Counted from the first letter of the stretch, positions 49,491-59,673 are shown. The stretch: 64,000 bases of DNA from Paracoccaceae bacterium (GCA_018222585.1 JAAFAB010000008.1:1-64000); one strand, 5' to 3'. The notes: generated from the sequence alone by a model not told the origin. Translations and numbers: made by a program.

Positions 49491-50012
49491 TCAGCCGCCC
49501 AGCGAGGCCAGGTAGGCGATCACGTCGGCGCGGTCTTCCATGTCCTTCAGGCCGGCGAAGGACATCTTGGTGCCCGGCGCGGCGGAACGGGGATTTTCCA
49601 GGAAGGCCTGCAGGTTTTCCGGCGTCCAGACGTCGAAATGCTCTTCCAGGGCGCCCGAATAGGAGAAGCCGTCGACCGCATCGACCGGGCGGCCCACCAC
49701 ACCGTCGAGGTGCGGGCCGGTGCCGTTGGTGCCGTCGACCTTGTGGCAGGCCTTGCACTTGTTGAAGACGCGCTCCCCCGCGCCGGCATCAGCCTGCGCG
49801 AAGAGTTCCTCGAAGGAGGGGCCTTCTTCTGCCGGGCCAGCGTCCTCGGACGCGCCCGTATCGATCACGTAACCGCGGGCGTGTTCTTCGCCGCCATGGC
49901 CGCCGACGCTGGTGTCGTAAAGTTCGTCCGCAGCCCAGTTGGCCAGCAGGAAGACCAGCAGCGTGCCGCAGAAGCCGCCAATGATCTTCGTTCCCGTCAT
50001 CGTGTCAAACAT
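49491..50012 (-). CDS. Membrane-anchored class I cytochrome c
   Basis: A 173-residue cytochrome with one N-terminal helix (IIGGFCGTLLVFLLANWAA), an acidic linker, and a c-heme domain with CKACH and the Met ligand in GTKMSFAGL. The layout matches cytochrome c552/CycM-type electron carriers that feed terminal oxidases in Paracoccus and Rhodobacter relatives. The ATG at 50012 is shared with no neighbour. It is divergent from pheA. It could donate electrons to an aa3 or the cbb3 oxidase here; that is inference. Confidence 0.9.
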   Translation of the reverse strand: MFDTMTGTKIIGGFCGTLLVFLLANWAADELYDTSVGGHGGEEHARGYVIDTGASEDAGPAEEGPSFEELFAQADAGAGERVFNKCKACHKVDGTNGTGPHLDGVVGRPVDAVDGFSYSGALEEHFDVWTPENLQAFLENPRSAAPGTKMSFAGLKDMEDRADVIAYLASLGG

Positions 50013-50151
50013 ATGCGCTGCGTCCCTGATGAATCCGTAGCCAGTTCTCGGCGGGTATCTATCCGCTTCCCCTCCCCCAAGGCAAGGTGTAGTTACCGCG
50101 ACCAATCGCCCACCCGGTCGATTTTTCGGAAACAACACGGAAATCCCCAGA

Positions 50152-50985
50152 ATGACACGCCGAATTGCCTTCCAGGGAGAGCTGGGCGCCTATTCGCACC
50201 AGGCCTGTGTCGAAGCCTGCCCGGAACTGGAGCCCCTGCCCTGCAGCACCTTCGAAGATGCCATCGCCGCGGTCAAGGACGGGCAGGCGGATAAAGCCAT
50301 GTTGCCAGTGGATAATTCCACCTTCGGCCGGGTCGCGGACATTCACTACCTGCTGCCGGCCTCGGGGCTGCACATCATCGGTGAAGCCTTCGTGCGGGTG
50401 CATATCAACCTGATGGGGCTGCCGGGCACGCAGCTGAGCGACATCACCTCGGCAACCTCGCATTCGATGTTGCTGGGCCAGTGTCGTGGCTTCCTGGCCG
50501 AGCACGGGATCGAGCGGATCACCGGCGCCGACACGGCCGGATCGGCGCAACTGATCTCGCAGCAGAGCGACCGCAGCCGCGGCGCCCTGGCCAGCGAGCT
50601 TGCGGCCGAGGTCTACGGCCTCGACGTGCTGGCGCGGCATATCGAGGACCAGGCCAACAACACCACCCGCTTCCTGGAGATGTCGCCCGAGCCCGACCAT
50701 TCGCGGCGCGGCGACCATGGCATGATCACCACGCTCGTCTTCGAGGTCCGCAACATTCCCGCCGCGCTCTACAAGGCCATGGGCGGCTTTGCCACCAACG
50801 GCATCAACATGACCAAGCTGGAAAGCTATATGGTGGGCGGCAGCTTCACCGCGACCCAGTTCTACGCCGATATCGAGGGCCACCCCGAGGACGACAACGT
50901 CAGGCTGGCGCTCGACGAACTGGGCTACTTCTCGTCCCGGCTGGAGATCCTGGGCGTCTACCCCGCCGACCGGCGCCGCCACTGA
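50152..50985 (+). CDS. pheA: Prephenate dehydratase
   Basis: A 277-residue monofunctional enzyme making phenylpyruvate from prephenate for phenylalanine synthesis. The N-terminus is IAFQGELGAYSHQAC. The catalytic TRF motif is in NNTTRFLEMS. The C-terminal ACT domain has NIPAALYKAMGGFATNGINMTKLES, the phenylalanine-binding site for feedback control. No chorismate mutase domain is attached. It starts 139 bp from the divergent cytochrome gene. Confidence 0.96.
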   Translation: MTRRIAFQGELGAYSHQACVEACPELEPLPCSTFEDAIAAVKDGQADKAMLPVDNSTFGRVADIHYLLPASGLHIIGEAFVRVHINLMGLPGTQLSDITSATSHSMLLGQCRGFLAEHGIERITGADTAGSAQLISQQSDRSRGALASELAAEVYGLDVLARHIEDQANNTTRFLEMSPEPDHSRRGDHGMITTLVFEVRNIPAALYKAMGGFATNGINMTKLESYMVGGSFTATQFYADIEGHPEDDNVRLALDELGYFSSRLEILGVYPADRRRH

Positions 50986-51081
50986 TCAAGCGCGCAGGGC
51001 GGGAGATATCCCGCCTTTCGCTGCCCCCGCGTGAGGGCGCGGGGCCGGCCGCTGGTGGGTTGCACCCACCCTGCGACAGGC

Positions 51082-51549
51082 TCAGCCAGGGGATTTGGGG
51101 GATCTCTCCAGCGAGGCGGCAAACTCCGCCATCCGCTCGGCCAGGCGCTTCTCGATCGTGCCGCGAGCCAGACGCAGGGACTGGATCAGCAGCCGCGCCG
51201 AAAGGGTCTTCGGCTTCAGCTCGGTCTCGACCCGCAGCCGGGTGCGGGCGCGCGACAGGGCCACCAGATCGACCAGCACATGCCCCTTCAGGCCCTCCGA
51301 GCGCAGCTTGAGCTGCATCCGCTCGGGCCCGTCGAAGTCCGTCACTTCCAGCCCGATGATACGACGCTTGCCGCGCAGGTCGAACCGCACTTCCCAGCCC
51401 GCGCCCGGTCCGGTCAGCGGCGGATTGTCCAGTCGTTTCACCTCGGCCCCACGCCGAATCGCCGAGCGTTCGAAGGCGTGAAAATCGGTGATCCGGGCGA
51501 AGACCTCGTCAATCGGTGCCTCGATGTCTTCTTTCGCAACAAACTTCAT
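51082..51549 (-). CDS. SRPBCC-fold protein
   Basis: A 155-residue START/Bet v 1-like (SRPBCC) protein. It begins MKFVAKEDIEAPIDEVFARITDF, the family opening, and has alternating strands and a long C-terminal helix. Such proteins bind lipids or other hydrophobic molecules; the ligand here is unknown. It lies 49 bp after nudC on the same strand and is probably co-transcribed. No special ribosome binding site stands out. Confidence 0.8.
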   Translation of the reverse strand: MKFVAKEDIEAPIDEVFARITDFHAFERSAIRRGAEVKRLDNPPLTGPGAGWEVRFDLRGKRRIIGLEVTDFDGPERMQLKLRSEGLKGHVLVDLVALSRARTRLRVETELKPKTLSARLLIQSLRLARGTIEKRLAERMAEFAASLERSPKSPG

Positions 51550-51598
51550 GAGTGAACGACCACCGCACTTGCCCGGGAAACTGGGCCAGACAATCGCG

Positions 51599-52540
51599 TC
51601 AATCCAGGGTGTCCGCAAGCCAATTGCGCAGAAGATGCTCGGCAATGGCGCCCCGGCGCGGGCGGCGGATCACGGGGTGATCACCGGCGAAGACCTTCAC
51701 CAGATCCTCGCGTGACAGCCAGAGCGCATCTTCCAGCTCCACCGGGTCGACGGTGATCCGCTCGCTCAGAGCCGTGCCGCGACAGCCGAACATCAGCGAA
51801 TTGGGGAAGGGCCAGGGCTGGCATGACAGGTAGTCGACCGCACCGACCGCGACTCCGGTCTCCTCGCGGATCTCGCGGCGCACGGCGGCCTCGATGGTTT
51901 CGCCCGGCTCGACGAAGCCGGCGGGCAGGGAATACATCGCCTCGGGCCAGCCATGGGACCGGCCCAGCAGGACCCGGTCGCCCGAGGTGATCAGCATGAT
52001 CACCACCGGGTCCGTGCGCGGGAAGTGGCGCGCGCCGCAGGTCGGGCACATGCGCTGCCAGCCGGCCTGTTCCGGCACCGAAGCGCCGCCGCAGCAGGCA
52101 CAGAACCGATGCGTCTGGTGCCAGGAGAACAGCGCCCGCGCCATCGCGGACAGCTCTCCCTCTTCCGGGCTGAGGCCGTACATCACGGCCCGCAGGTCGC
52201 TCAGCGCCTGGTCGTCGGAGACGGCGGGGTGGCGGGGCGGCTGTTCGTCCCCCTCTGGTGGCACCCAGGCCGAGATGTCACGGGCAAAGACCGGCCCCGT
52301 CGCGGCGCGGCCCAGCAGGACCGGCGGCTCTTCGGCGGCGGCCAGCACCGGGTGATCCAGCGGCAACCGCGCCAGGCGCGCCCCCTCGACCAGCACCAGC
52401 CCGCGCCAGAACAGCAGGCAGCGCGCCGTGGGATCGGCCTGCAGCGCCGTGGTATCGCCGCGCGCCTCGGCCAGCCGGTCCAGCCCGCTGTCGCCGAAGG
52501 TCATGCCCTGCGGCGCCTGCGTGTCAAAGATCATGTCCAT
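51599..52540 (-). CDS. nudC: NAD+ diphosphatase NudC
   Basis: A 313-residue Nudix enzyme that cleaves NAD(H) and removes NAD caps from RNA. A zinc ribbon of four Cys is visible in FCACCGG and MCPTCG. The Nudix box is GFVEPGETIEAAVRREIREETG, followed by the NudC marker SCQPWPFPNSLMFG (SQPWPFPxS). The N-terminal domain is divergent, as usual. The window also encodes RppH, so two RNA 5'-end hydrolases are present. Confidence 0.95.
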   Translation of the reverse strand: MDMIFDTQAPQGMTFGDSGLDRLAEARGDTTALQADPTARCLLFWRGLVLVEGARLARLPLDHPVLAAAEEPPVLLGRAATGPVFARDISAWVPPEGDEQPPRHPAVSDDQALSDLRAVMYGLSPEEGELSAMARALFSWHQTHRFCACCGGASVPEQAGWQRMCPTCGARHFPRTDPVVIMLITSGDRVLLGRSHGWPEAMYSLPAGFVEPGETIEAAVRREIREETGVAVGAVDYLSCQPWPFPNSLMFGCRGTALSERITVDPVELEDALWLSREDLVKVFAGDHPVIRRPRRGAIAEHLLRNWLADTLD

Positions 52541-52760
52541 GGGCTGCCCTTTCCTGCCTGCGCCGAAGACTGCCCCGCCGCGCCAGCAAGCTCAATGGGC
52601 CGCAGTGCGTCGCATTGCCCAAATCCACGGCGTCCCGCGACCAATGGCCTGTTTCCGCCCGCTGGCGATCCGTCAGACTTCCGTCAGGGCAGGGCCTGCG
52701 CGTTATGATAGTGTCACGCGCAGGCGACATCTTCCCGGCCGAACCCAGTAGGAGTCCACC

Positions 52761-54737
52761 ATGACCTTCAAACAAACCACCAGCCTCTCCCGCCGCGGCT
52801 TCATGGCCGGGACCATCGCCGGCGCTTCGCTGCTCAGCCTGCATCCATTCTCGGCCCGCGCCGCCGGGACCCAGGCGCACCTGCGGATCATGGAAACCAC
52901 GGACCTGCACGTCCATGTCTTCCCCTACAACTATTATGCCGACAAGCCCGACGACACCGTCGGCCTGGCCCGGACCGCCGCCCGGATCGAGGCGCTGCGG
53001 GCCGAAGCGACCAACACCATGCTGATCGACAACGGTGATTTCCTGCAGGGCAACCCGATGGGCGACTACATGGCCTATGAACGCGGGATGGCCGAAGGCG
53101 ACATCCACCCGGTGATCGCGGCGATGAACACCCTCGGCTACGATGCCTCCACCCTCGGCAACCACGAATTCAACTACGGCCTCGACTTCCTGATGAAGTC
53201 GGTCGCAGGCGCCCAGTTCCCGATCATCTCGGCCAACGTGGTCAAGGAGATGGCCGCCTCGCCCACGGGCGACACCACCCTGCTGCCGCCCTACGTCATC
53301 CTTGACCGCACCGTGACCCTCGGTGACGGCACCGAGGCGCCGATCAAGGTCGGCCTCATCGGCTTCGTCCCGCCGCAGATCATGACCTGGGACCGCAAGC
53401 ACCTCGAGGGCTCGGTGCAGGCGCGCGACATCGTCGAGACCGCCCGCGCCTATGTGCCGGAGATGAAGGAGAAGGGCGCCGAGATCATCATCGCCCTGTC
53501 GCACTCGGGCATCGGCTCGGCCCAGCATGAAGAGGGCATGGAAAACGCCTCGGTCCCGCTGGCCGAGGTCGAAGGCATCGACGCACTGATGACCGGCCAC
53601 AGCCACCTTGTCTTCCCCTCGCCGACCTATGCCGATTATGCCGCCGTCGATGTCGAGACCGGCAAGATCCACGGCAAGCCCGCGGTCATGGGCGGGTTCT
53701 GGGGCAGCCACATGGGCCTCATCGACCTGCTGATCGAGCGTGAAGGCAACGAATGGCGCGTCGTCGCCTCGGAAACCGAAGCAAGGCCGATCTACGAGCG
53801 CGACGACAACCGCCAGGTGGTTCCGCTGGTCGAGGACGTGCCCGCCGTGCTGGCCGCCGTCCAGCAGGAACACGACGCAACCCTGGCCTATGTCCGCCGC
53901 GCCGTCGGCAAGACCGCCGCGCCGCTGCATTCCTACTTCGCGCTGGTCGCCGATGACCCCTCGGTGCAGATCGTCTCCAACGCGCAGAGCTGGTACATCA
54001 CCGAGATGATGAAGGGCACCGAATACGAGGCCCTGCCGCTGCTTTCTGCCGCCGCGCCCTTCAAGGCCGGGGGCCGTGGCGGCCCGGAATATTACACCGA
54101 GGTTCCGGTGGGCGACGTGGCGATCAAGCATGTCTCGGATCTCTACCTCTACCCCAACACCATCCGCGCGGTGAAGATCACCGGCGCCCAGCTGAAGGGC
54201 TGGCTGGATCGCTCGGCAGGCATGTTCAACCAGATCGAGCCGGGCTCGACCGACGCGCTGCTGCTGAACCCCGACTTCCCCAGCTACAACTTCGACGTGA
54301 TCGACGGGGTGACCTACAAGATCGACCTCTCCAAGCCGATGATGTTCAACCGCGACGGCGAGAAGATCTCGGACGAAAGCCGGATCGTGGACCTGATGTA
54401 CGACGGCCAGCCGGTGAGCGACGACATGGAATTCGTCGTGGCCACCAACAACTACCGTGCCGGCGGTGGCGGCCACTTCCCGGGTGCCGATGGCTCGACC
54501 GTGATCTTCGAGGGACCGGACACCAACCGCGACATCATCGTGCGCTATATCGTCGAGAAGGGCACCGTCGATCCCAAGGCCGATGCCAACTGGACTTTCG
54601 CGCCGATGGACGGCACCACCGTCCTGTTCGAGACCGGGCCGGCGGCGGCGAAATACGCCGAAAGCGTCGAGGGCGTCTCGATCGAGGAAGCCGGTGCGGG
54701 CGAAGGCGGCTTCGCGCTGTTCCGCATCACCCTGTAA
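52761..54737 (+). CDS. cpdB: 2',3'-cyclic-nucleotide 2'-phosphodiesterase/3'-nucleotidase
   Basis: A 658-residue periplasmic metallophosphatase. The N-terminus [18 protein letters not shown] is a twin-arginine (Tat) signal. The metallophosphoesterase domain shows [36 protein letters not shown] and TGHSHLVF. The C-terminal 5'-nucleotidase domain has [16 protein letters not shown] and [14 protein letters not shown]. It scavenges phosphate and nucleosides from nucleotides outside the cytoplasm. The start follows TAGGAG and a TATGAT -10-like box (52704-52709) lies upstream. A terminator hairpin follows. Confidence 0.95.
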   Translation: MTFKQTTSLSRRGFMAGTIAGASLLSLHPFSARAAGTQAHLRIMETTDLHVHVFPYNYYADKPDDTVGLARTAARIEALRAEATNTMLIDNGDFLQGNPMGDYMAYERGMAEGDIHPVIAAMNTLGYDASTLGNHEFNYGLDFLMKSVAGAQFPIISANVVKEMAASPTGDTTLLPPYVILDRTVTLGDGTEAPIKVGLIGFVPPQIMTWDRKHLEGSVQARDIVETARAYVPEMKEKGAEIIIALSHSGIGSAQHEEGMENASVPLAEVEGIDALMTGHSHLVFPSPTYADYAAVDVETGKIHGKPAVMGGFWGSHMGLIDLLIEREGNEWRVVASETEARPIYERDDNRQVVPLVEDVPAVLAAVQQEHDATLAYVRRAVGKTAAPLHSYFALVADDPSVQIVSNAQSWYITEMMKGTEYEALPLLSAAAPFKAGGRGGPEYYTEVPVGDVAIKHVSDLYLYPNTIRAVKITGAQLKGWLDRSAGMFNQIEPGSTDALLLNPDFPSYNFDVIDGVTYKIDLSKPMMFNRDGEKISDESRIVDLMYDGQPVSDDMEFVVATNNYRAGGGGHFPGADGSTVIFEGPDTNRDIIVRYIVEKGTVDPKADANWTFAPMDGTTVLFETGPAAAKYAESVEGVSIEEAGAGEGGFALFRITL

Positions 54738-54769
54738 GCTTGGCGATGACTGGGCGACATCTGGCATGA

Positions 54770-54795
54770 AAGGGGCCGCACGCGCGGCCCCTTTG
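54770..54795 (+). terminator. Terminator after cpdB
   Basis: Perfect stem AAAGGGGCCGC-acgc-GCGGCCCCTTT, 33 bp past the cpdB stop. The T-tract is short. Confidence 0.7.
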
Positions 54796-54918
54796 GCTTT
54801 GCGCCCCCAGGGTCGGCCGGCGTCGAAGCTTGCCAGGCCGGTCCCCTGCAGGCCAGGGTGGCCTTCAGGGAACGGACATGCGCCACCGGGCGCCGGAAGC
54901 GGGAAGGAAGACACACCG

Positions 54919-55332
54919 ATGATCGCCTATGTCACGGTCGGCGCAGATGACATCGCGACAGCGCGGCGCTTCTACGACGCTCTGCTGCCGGCCCTCGGCT
55001 ACGGCCTGACGGAGGGCCCCGAGGGTCTCAGCTACATCCTGTGCTCCGCGCCGGGGACGGTCCCCCCGCCCGACTTCTACGTCAAACCGACGTTCGACGG
55101 CGCCCCTGCCTCTGCGGGCAACGGCGCCATGGTCGCCTTCCAGGCCGGTTGCCAGTCCGAGGTGCAGCGCCTGCACGCGGCGGCCCTTGCCGCCGGAGGC
55201 CAGGACGAGGGTGCCCCGGGCTTCCGCGCCGCCTACGGGCCGCGCTTCTACGTCGGGTACCTGCGCGACCCGCAGGGCAACAAGATCGCGCTCTTTTCCA
55301 GCAACCCGGACGAGCGAGGCCGGGACGGATAG
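54919..55332 (+). CDS. VOC-family protein
   Basis: A 137-residue vicinal-oxygen-chelate protein. It opens MIAYVTVGADDIATARRFYDALLPALGY and ends FYVGYLRDPQGNKIALFSSNP, the usual metal-site strand. It resembles the VOC protein at 16433-16822 in length and layout. It may detoxify a small electrophile, but no substrate can be read. It leads a three-gene run with the DUF457-like and the 102-residue protein. Confidence 0.82.
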   Translation: MIAYVTVGADDIATARRFYDALLPALGYGLTEGPEGLSYILCSAPGTVPPPDFYVKPTFDGAPASAGNGAMVAFQAGCQSEVQRLHAAALAAGGQDEGAPGFRAAYGPRFYVGYLRDPQGNKIALFSSNPDERGRDG

Positions 55333-55361
55333 CGCGCGCGTCCCGAAACGAAGGCGACCCA

Positions 55362-55874
55362 ATGTTTCCTGCACATCTGCCCGCCGGATACCTGCCTGGC
55401 CATCGCCTTGCGCGCGCCGCCCGCAACAGGCGGGCCCTGGTGCTGACCGCCTGCGCGGCCTCGCTGCTGCCGGATACGGACCTGCTGTGGTTCTATCTCG
55501 TGGACAACCGGCAAACGGTGCATCACGCCTATCTCTTCCACTGGCCGCTGTTCTGGATCCTGATGGCGGGGCTTGCCGGGCTGGCGGCGAAGCTGCTTCA
55601 GAGGCCCCGCGCCTTGCCATACATCGGGGTTTCCCTCGCCGCGCTGCTGCTGCACATGCTGCTCGATACCCTGGCCGGCGGGATCAGCTGGCTGGCGCCC
55701 TTCCGGGACCATGAACTGCGGCTGGTCGAGGTCCCCTCGCGTCACTCTTGGTGGGTGTGGAACTTCGTGCTGCACTGGACCATGGCGCTTGAAGTGCTGA
55801 TCCTGGCTGCCTTCGCGTCCGCCCTGTTCCGGGACACCGGGCGCGGGCCCAGGCGTGGCGGGACCCAGGGATGA
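55362..55874 (+). CDS. Membrane-bound metal-dependent hydrolase-like protein (DUF457 type)
   Basis: A 170-residue inner-membrane protein with conserved HLPAGYLPGH, ASLLPDTDLLWFY, VHHAYLFHWPLFW and LLLHMLLDTLAGGISWLAPF. The His/Asp residues in these helices match the YdjM/DUF457 group of putative membrane metal hydrolases. No activity has been assigned here. Its stop overlaps the next start as ATGA. Confidence 0.72.
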   Translation: MFPAHLPAGYLPGHRLARAARNRRALVLTACAASLLPDTDLLWFYLVDNRQTVHHAYLFHWPLFWILMAGLAGLAAKLLQRPRALPYIGVSLAALLLHMLLDTLAGGISWLAPFRDHELRLVEVPSRHSWWVWNFVLHWTMALEVLILAAFASALFRDTGRGPRRGGTQG

Positions 55875-56179
55875 CGACGTCCCCTGCGCAGCCGAGCTGC
55901 GCCGCCTTCGAACTGCGCCGCGCCCTCGACGGGCTGATCTACCGTTTCGACCTGGCCCGCGATCCACAGGGGCGCCCGGGCTATCGCCGCGCCGACCGCG
56001 ATCTCTGGATCATCCGGCACCCGTCACTCGGCTGGATCGCCGGCAGCCACGACGGGACCGAGATCTTCGGCCGACCCTGGGATGTCCCGCCCGAAGCCCA
56101 GGGCGCGGCGCCCCCCGAAGGCACATGGGTCAGTCGCAAGGGAGACAAGTCCTACGTCTACACGCTAGTGCATCTCTGA
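55871..56179 (+). CDS. Small protein of unknown function
   Basis: A 102-residue soluble protein with no recognised family. It contains FELRRALDGLIYRFDLARDP, GYRRADRDLWIIRHPSLGW, and a C-terminal VSRKGDKSYVYTLVH. Predicted mainly beta, with several Trp and Tyr. The ATG overlaps the upstream stop, so it is co-translated with the DUF457-like protein. Confidence 0.6.
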   Translation: MTTSPAQPSCAAFELRRALDGLIYRFDLARDPQGRPGYRRADRDLWIIRHPSLGWIAGSHDGTEIFGRPWDVPPEAQGAAPPEGTWVSRKGDKSYVYTLVHL

Positions 56180-56234
56180 GCGGCGCGACCGCCCGGGCTT
56201 GCAAAGCCCGGCATCCTTTCCTATGTAGCGCCTC

Positions 56235-56328
56235 GAGAGGTTGGCGCGGGCAGGCGCCTCGCCAACCCGGTCAGGTCCGGAAGGAAGCAGCCGTAACGAG
56301 TCCCGCTTGGGTCGTTGTCCAATCTCTC
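56235..56328 (+). ncRNA. ffs: Signal recognition particle RNA, small (4.5S) type
   Basis: The universally conserved tetraloop/asymmetric-loop core GGTCAGGTCCGGAAGGAAGC, followed by AGCC, is at 56269-56292. The ends GAGAGGTTGG (56235) and CCAATCTCTC (to 56328) close the stem with a single G-U pair. The RNA binds Ffh and directs membrane proteins to the translocon. It lies just before dnaX, a common alphaproteobacterial position. A hairpin GCGCTTTTG/CAAAAGCGC (56335-56357) follows. Confidence 0.95.
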
Positions 56329-56334
56329 ACCCAA

Positions 56335-56357
56335 GCGCTTTTGCAAAGCAAAAGCGC
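56335..56357 (+). terminator. Hairpin after SRP RNA
   Basis: Stem GCGCTTTTG-caaag-CAAAAGCGC, six bases past the RNA. No T-run follows, so it may be a processing or weak termination signal. Confidence 0.4.
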
Positions 56358-56592
56358 GTCGCCCGACAGCGCATTTCCCTGAAATGCGCGAGAGGGCTCC
56401 TCTCCCCCAAAGAACTTCCCCAAAGAAACACCCCGATACAGCCCCCATCTCCGCCCCATACGGGACGGCGGGCGGGGCGATGCGCGCAGCGCGAGCGCCG
56501 ATCCGTCTTCCCGCCCCTCGCTGTCCGGCCTCCCGCTGGACGCTGCCCGCCCGGCCCTTTAGTCTGCCGCGCAGACGACCCCAGAAAGGCGC

Positions 56593-58401
56593 ATGATGTC
56601 CGAGTCCGAGCAGACACACTCCGGCCCCTACCAGGTCCTGGCGCGGAAATACCGCCCCGAGACCTTTGCCGATCTCGTCGGCCAGGACGCCATGGTGCGG
56701 ACCCTGAAGAATGCCTTCGCCGCCGACCGTATCGCCCAGGCCTTCATCATGACCGGCATCCGGGGCACCGGGAAGACCACCACCGCGCGGATCATCGCCA
56801 AGGGCATGAACTGCATCGGCCCGGATGGCGAAGGCGGCCCCACCACCGAGCCCTGCGGCCAGTGCGAGCACTGCAAGGCCATCATGGAGGGCCGCCACGT
56901 CGACGTGATGGAAATGGACGCGGCCTCCAACACCTCGGTCAACGATATCCGCGAGATCATCGACAGCGTGAACTACCGGGCCGCCTCGGCGCGCTACAAG
57001 ATCTACATCATCGACGAGGTGCACATGCTCTCGACCAGCGCCTTCAACGCGCTGCTCAAGACGCTGGAGGAACCGCCGGCGCATGTGAAATTCATCTTCG
57101 CCACCACGGAAATCCGCAAGGTGCCGGTGACGGTGCTGTCGCGCTGCCAGCGTTTCGACCTGCGCCGGATCGAACCCGAGGTGATGATCGCGCTCCTGCG
57201 CAAGATCGCCACCCGCGAGAATGCCGAGATCAACGACGACGCGCTGGCGCTGATCACCCGCGCCGCCGAGGGCTCGGCCCGCGATGCGACCTCGCTGCTG
57301 GACCAGGCCATCAGCCACGGCGCGGGGGAAACCACCGCCGAGCAGGTCCGCGCCATGCTGGGCCTGGCCGACCGTGGCCGGGTGATGGATCTCTACGAGA
57401 TGATCATGAAGGGCGACGCGGCCGGTGCCCTGACCGAGCTGTCGGCGCAATATGCCGACGGCGCCGACCCGCTGGCAGTCCTGCGCGACCTGGCCGAGAT
57501 CACGCACTGGATCTCGGTGGTGAAGATCACGCCCGATGCCGCCGAGGATCCGACCATCGCGCCCGACGAACGTGCCCGGGGGATCTCCCTGGCCGAGCGC
57601 CTGCCGATGCGGGCGATGACCCGGATGTGGCAGATGCTGCTGAAGGCGCTGGAAGAGGTCTCGGCCGCGCCGAATGCCATGATGGCCGCCGAGATGGCGG
57701 TGATCCGCCTGACCCATGTGGCCGAACTGCCCTCGCCGGAAGAGCTGGTGAAGCGGCTGAAGGATGCACCGCGTCCGCCGGATGGGCCGATGGGAGGCCC
57801 CAACGGTGGGCCCAGTGGCGGCGGCGGGATGCCTGCGCGGGGCGCAGGCGCGCCTGCGGCGGGCGGGGGGGCCTCGGCTTACGCCTCGGCCCCGCAGGGC
57901 GGCACCGGCGGCGCCCCTTCGGGATCCGGTCACACCATGCTGGCCGAGGATGTCGAGCAGGCGCTGGCCCGTTACCCGACCTTCGAACACGTGGTCGAGC
58001 TGATCCGTGCCAACCGCGACGTCAAGCTGCTGGTCGAGGTCGAGACCGGCGTGCGCCTGATCGCCTACCGCCCCGGCCGGATCGAGTTTTCGCCTGCCCC
58101 CGGTGCCCCCAAGGATCTGGCGCAGCGCCTCGGCGCGACCCTGCAACGCTGGACCGGCAACCGCTGGGTGGTGATCCTCGGCAACGAACCGGGCGCCGAG
58201 ACCGTGGCCGAGAAGCGTGACGCCAAGACCCGCGAGATCCACGCCGAAGCCGCCGCCCATCCGCTGATGCAGGCCCTGATCGCTGCCTTCCCCAAGGCCG
58301 AGATCACCAAGGTTGTCAGCCGCCAGGAGCTTGCCGCCCAGGCCGAGGCCGAGGCCCTGCCCGAGGTCGAGGACGAATGGGATCCCTTCGAGGACGAATG
58401 A
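56593..58401 (+). CDS. dnaX: DNA polymerase III subunit tau/gamma
   Basis: A 602-residue clamp-loader ATPase. Walker A is GIRGTGKTT (55-63). A zinc module with cysteines 74, 88, 91 and 94 follows. Walker B/DEVH is IYIIDEVHMLS, sensor region SRCQRFDLRR. A Gly/Pro/Ala-rich linker around residues 395-450 leads to the C-terminal tau-type domain. I saw no A-rich slippery site for making gamma by frameshift. Neighbours ffs, ybaB and recR are the classical set. Confidence 0.97.
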   Translation: MMSESEQTHSGPYQVLARKYRPETFADLVGQDAMVRTLKNAFAADRIAQAFIMTGIRGTGKTTTARIIAKGMNCIGPDGEGGPTTEPCGQCEHCKAIMEGRHVDVMEMDAASNTSVNDIREIIDSVNYRAASARYKIYIIDEVHMLSTSAFNALLKTLEEPPAHVKFIFATTEIRKVPVTVLSRCQRFDLRRIEPEVMIALLRKIATRENAEINDDALALITRAAEGSARDATSLLDQAISHGAGETTAEQVRAMLGLADRGRVMDLYEMIMKGDAAGALTELSAQYADGADPLAVLRDLAEITHWISVVKITPDAAEDPTIAPDERARGISLAERLPMRAMTRMWQMLLKALEEVSAAPNAMMAAEMAVIRLTHVAELPSPEELVKRLKDAPRPPDGPMGGPNGGPSGGGGMPARGAGAPAAGGGASAYASAPQGGTGGAPSGSGHTMLAEDVEQALARYPTFEHVVELIRANRDVKLLVEVETGVRLIAYRPGRIEFSPAPGAPKDLAQRLGATLQRWTGNRWVVILGNEPGAETVAEKRDAKTREIHAEAAAHPLMQALIAAFPKAEITKVVSRQELAAQAEAEALPEVEDEWDPFEDE

Positions 58402-58513
58402 CCCCCCTCGCGCCCCGCGCCCGGAGCCCCTATCTGACACGGCAGACCGATACAGCAGACCGACATACAGCAGACTGCGGCGCCCTGCGCGCCCGACACC
58501 AAGGAGAGACGAG

Positions 58514-58858
58514 ATGTTCAAGGGCCTCGGCCAGATGGGCGACATGGCGAAGATGATGAAGACCGCCAAGGAGATGCAGGCGAAGGTCCAGCAGCTCCAG
58601 GAGGATCTGCACGAGATCACGGTGACCGGTGAAAGCGGCGCCGGGCTGGTCAAGGCCGTGGCCTCGGCCAAGGGTGACCTGAAGAGCCTGGATATCGACC
58701 CCTCGATCTTCGACCCGAACGAGAAGGAAGTGGTCGAGGACCTGATCCTCGCGGCGATCAAGGACGCCCAGGCCCGCGCCGCCGAGCGCAGCCAGCAGGA
58801 AATGGCCAAGATCACCGAAGGGCTGGGCCTGCCCGCCGACTTCAAGATGCCCTTCTGA
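58514..58858 (+). CDS. ybaB: YbaB/EbfC nucleoid-associated protein
   Basis: A 114-residue DNA-binding protein starting [20 protein letters not shown], with [26 protein letters not shown] then VSASAKG-like strands and a C-terminal [15 protein letters not shown]. It forms dimers that coat the nucleoid. The ATG at 58514 follows AAGGAGAG. It sits between dnaX and recR as in most proteobacteria. Confidence 0.95.
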   Translation: MFKGLGQMGDMAKMMKTAKEMQAKVQQLQEDLHEITVTGESGAGLVKAVASAKGDLKSLDIDPSIFDPNEKEVVEDLILAAIKDAQARAAERSQQEMAKITEGLGLPADFKMPF

Positions 58859-58871
58859 TCGGAGGCAAGGC

Positions 58872-59465
58872 ATGTCGGGTGGCCGCGATATCGACGCGCT
58901 GATCGAGATGATGGCGAAACTGCCCGGCCTCGGTCCCCGCTCGGCCCGCCGGGCGGTTCTGCAACTCGTGCGCAAGCGCGAACTGCTGCTGATGCCCCTG
59001 GCGGACCTGATGCAGCAGGTCGCCGCGACCACCCGCGAATGCACCCGCTGCGGCAACCTCGGCGAGGGGCCGCTCTGCCCGATTTGCCTGGACGCGAAGC
59101 GCAACAGCGCCGAGCTATGCGTGGTCGAGGACGTGGCCGATCTCTGGGCCATGGAACGCTCGGGCACCTTCCGGGGCCGCTACCACGTCCTCGGCGGCAC
59201 GCTCTCGGCCCTGGATGCCGTCGGCCCGGAGGAGCTGCGCATCCCGCAGCTGGTCGACCGCGTGGCCGAAGAGGACGTCGGAGAGGTCATCCTGGCGCTC
59301 AACGCCACGGTCGACGGCCAGACCACGGCCCACTACATCGCCGAGCAGCTGGAAGGCCGCGTGCGCCTGACCTCGCTCGCCCAGGGCGTGCCGATCGGCG
59401 GCGAGCTGGACTACCTCGACGACGGCACGATCACCGCTGCACTGCGAGCCCGCAAGGACATCTGA
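58872..59465 (+). CDS. recR: Recombination mediator RecR
   Basis: A 197-residue protein that loads RecA at gaps with RecFO. An N-terminal helix-hairpin-helix ([16 protein letters not shown]) is followed by the zinc finger [16 protein letters not shown] and a Toprim domain with [28 protein letters not shown]. It starts 13 bp after ybaB. A spacer with repeats follows. Confidence 0.97.
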   Translation: MSGGRDIDALIEMMAKLPGLGPRSARRAVLQLVRKRELLLMPLADLMQQVAATTRECTRCGNLGEGPLCPICLDAKRNSAELCVVEDVADLWAMERSGTFRGRYHVLGGTLSALDAVGPEELRIPQLVDRVAEEDVGEVILALNATVDGQTTAHYIAEQLEGRVRLTSLAQGVPIGGELDYLDDGTITAALRARKDI

Positions 59466-59546
59466 GGCCTCTTGAAGGATCAGCCCTGCACACCACATTG
59501 CCAGCGCGCAGAGGGGGCTCTGCCCCCCTTGAGCCAGAGGCTCAAT

Positions 59547-59580
59547 TCCCCCCGGAGGTATTTTCAGCCTGGTGATGATG
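59547..59580 (-). repeat. Intergenic repeat copy 8 (class A arm)
   Basis: Reads CCCCCCGGAGGTATTTTCAG then CCTGGTGATGATG. It is the reverse complement of copy 9 over about 30 bp, enclosing 93 bp. Confidence 0.8.
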
Positions 59581-59673
59581 CGGGACGGCGCCTGCACCGG
59601 CGCCCGCCTTCTGCCACCAGGCCGGTGCACGCTCTCGATCCGGAAGGAGGGAGCCTGCTGCTTTGGACCTGTT

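Noticed and set aside
52524-54914. 796-codon open frame on minus opposite cpdB
   Set aside because: cpdB has all phosphodiesterase motifs; the antisense translation is His/Asp/Gly-rich low complexity created by high GC at third positions.
56593-58401. Programmed frameshift in dnaX producing gamma
   Set aside because: No A-run slippery heptamer or downstream stem-loop is visible in the coding sequence.
56221-58845. 874-codon open frame on minus opposite dnaX/ybaB
   Set aside because: Shadow of dnaX; no recognisable domain and it would run through the SRP RNA.
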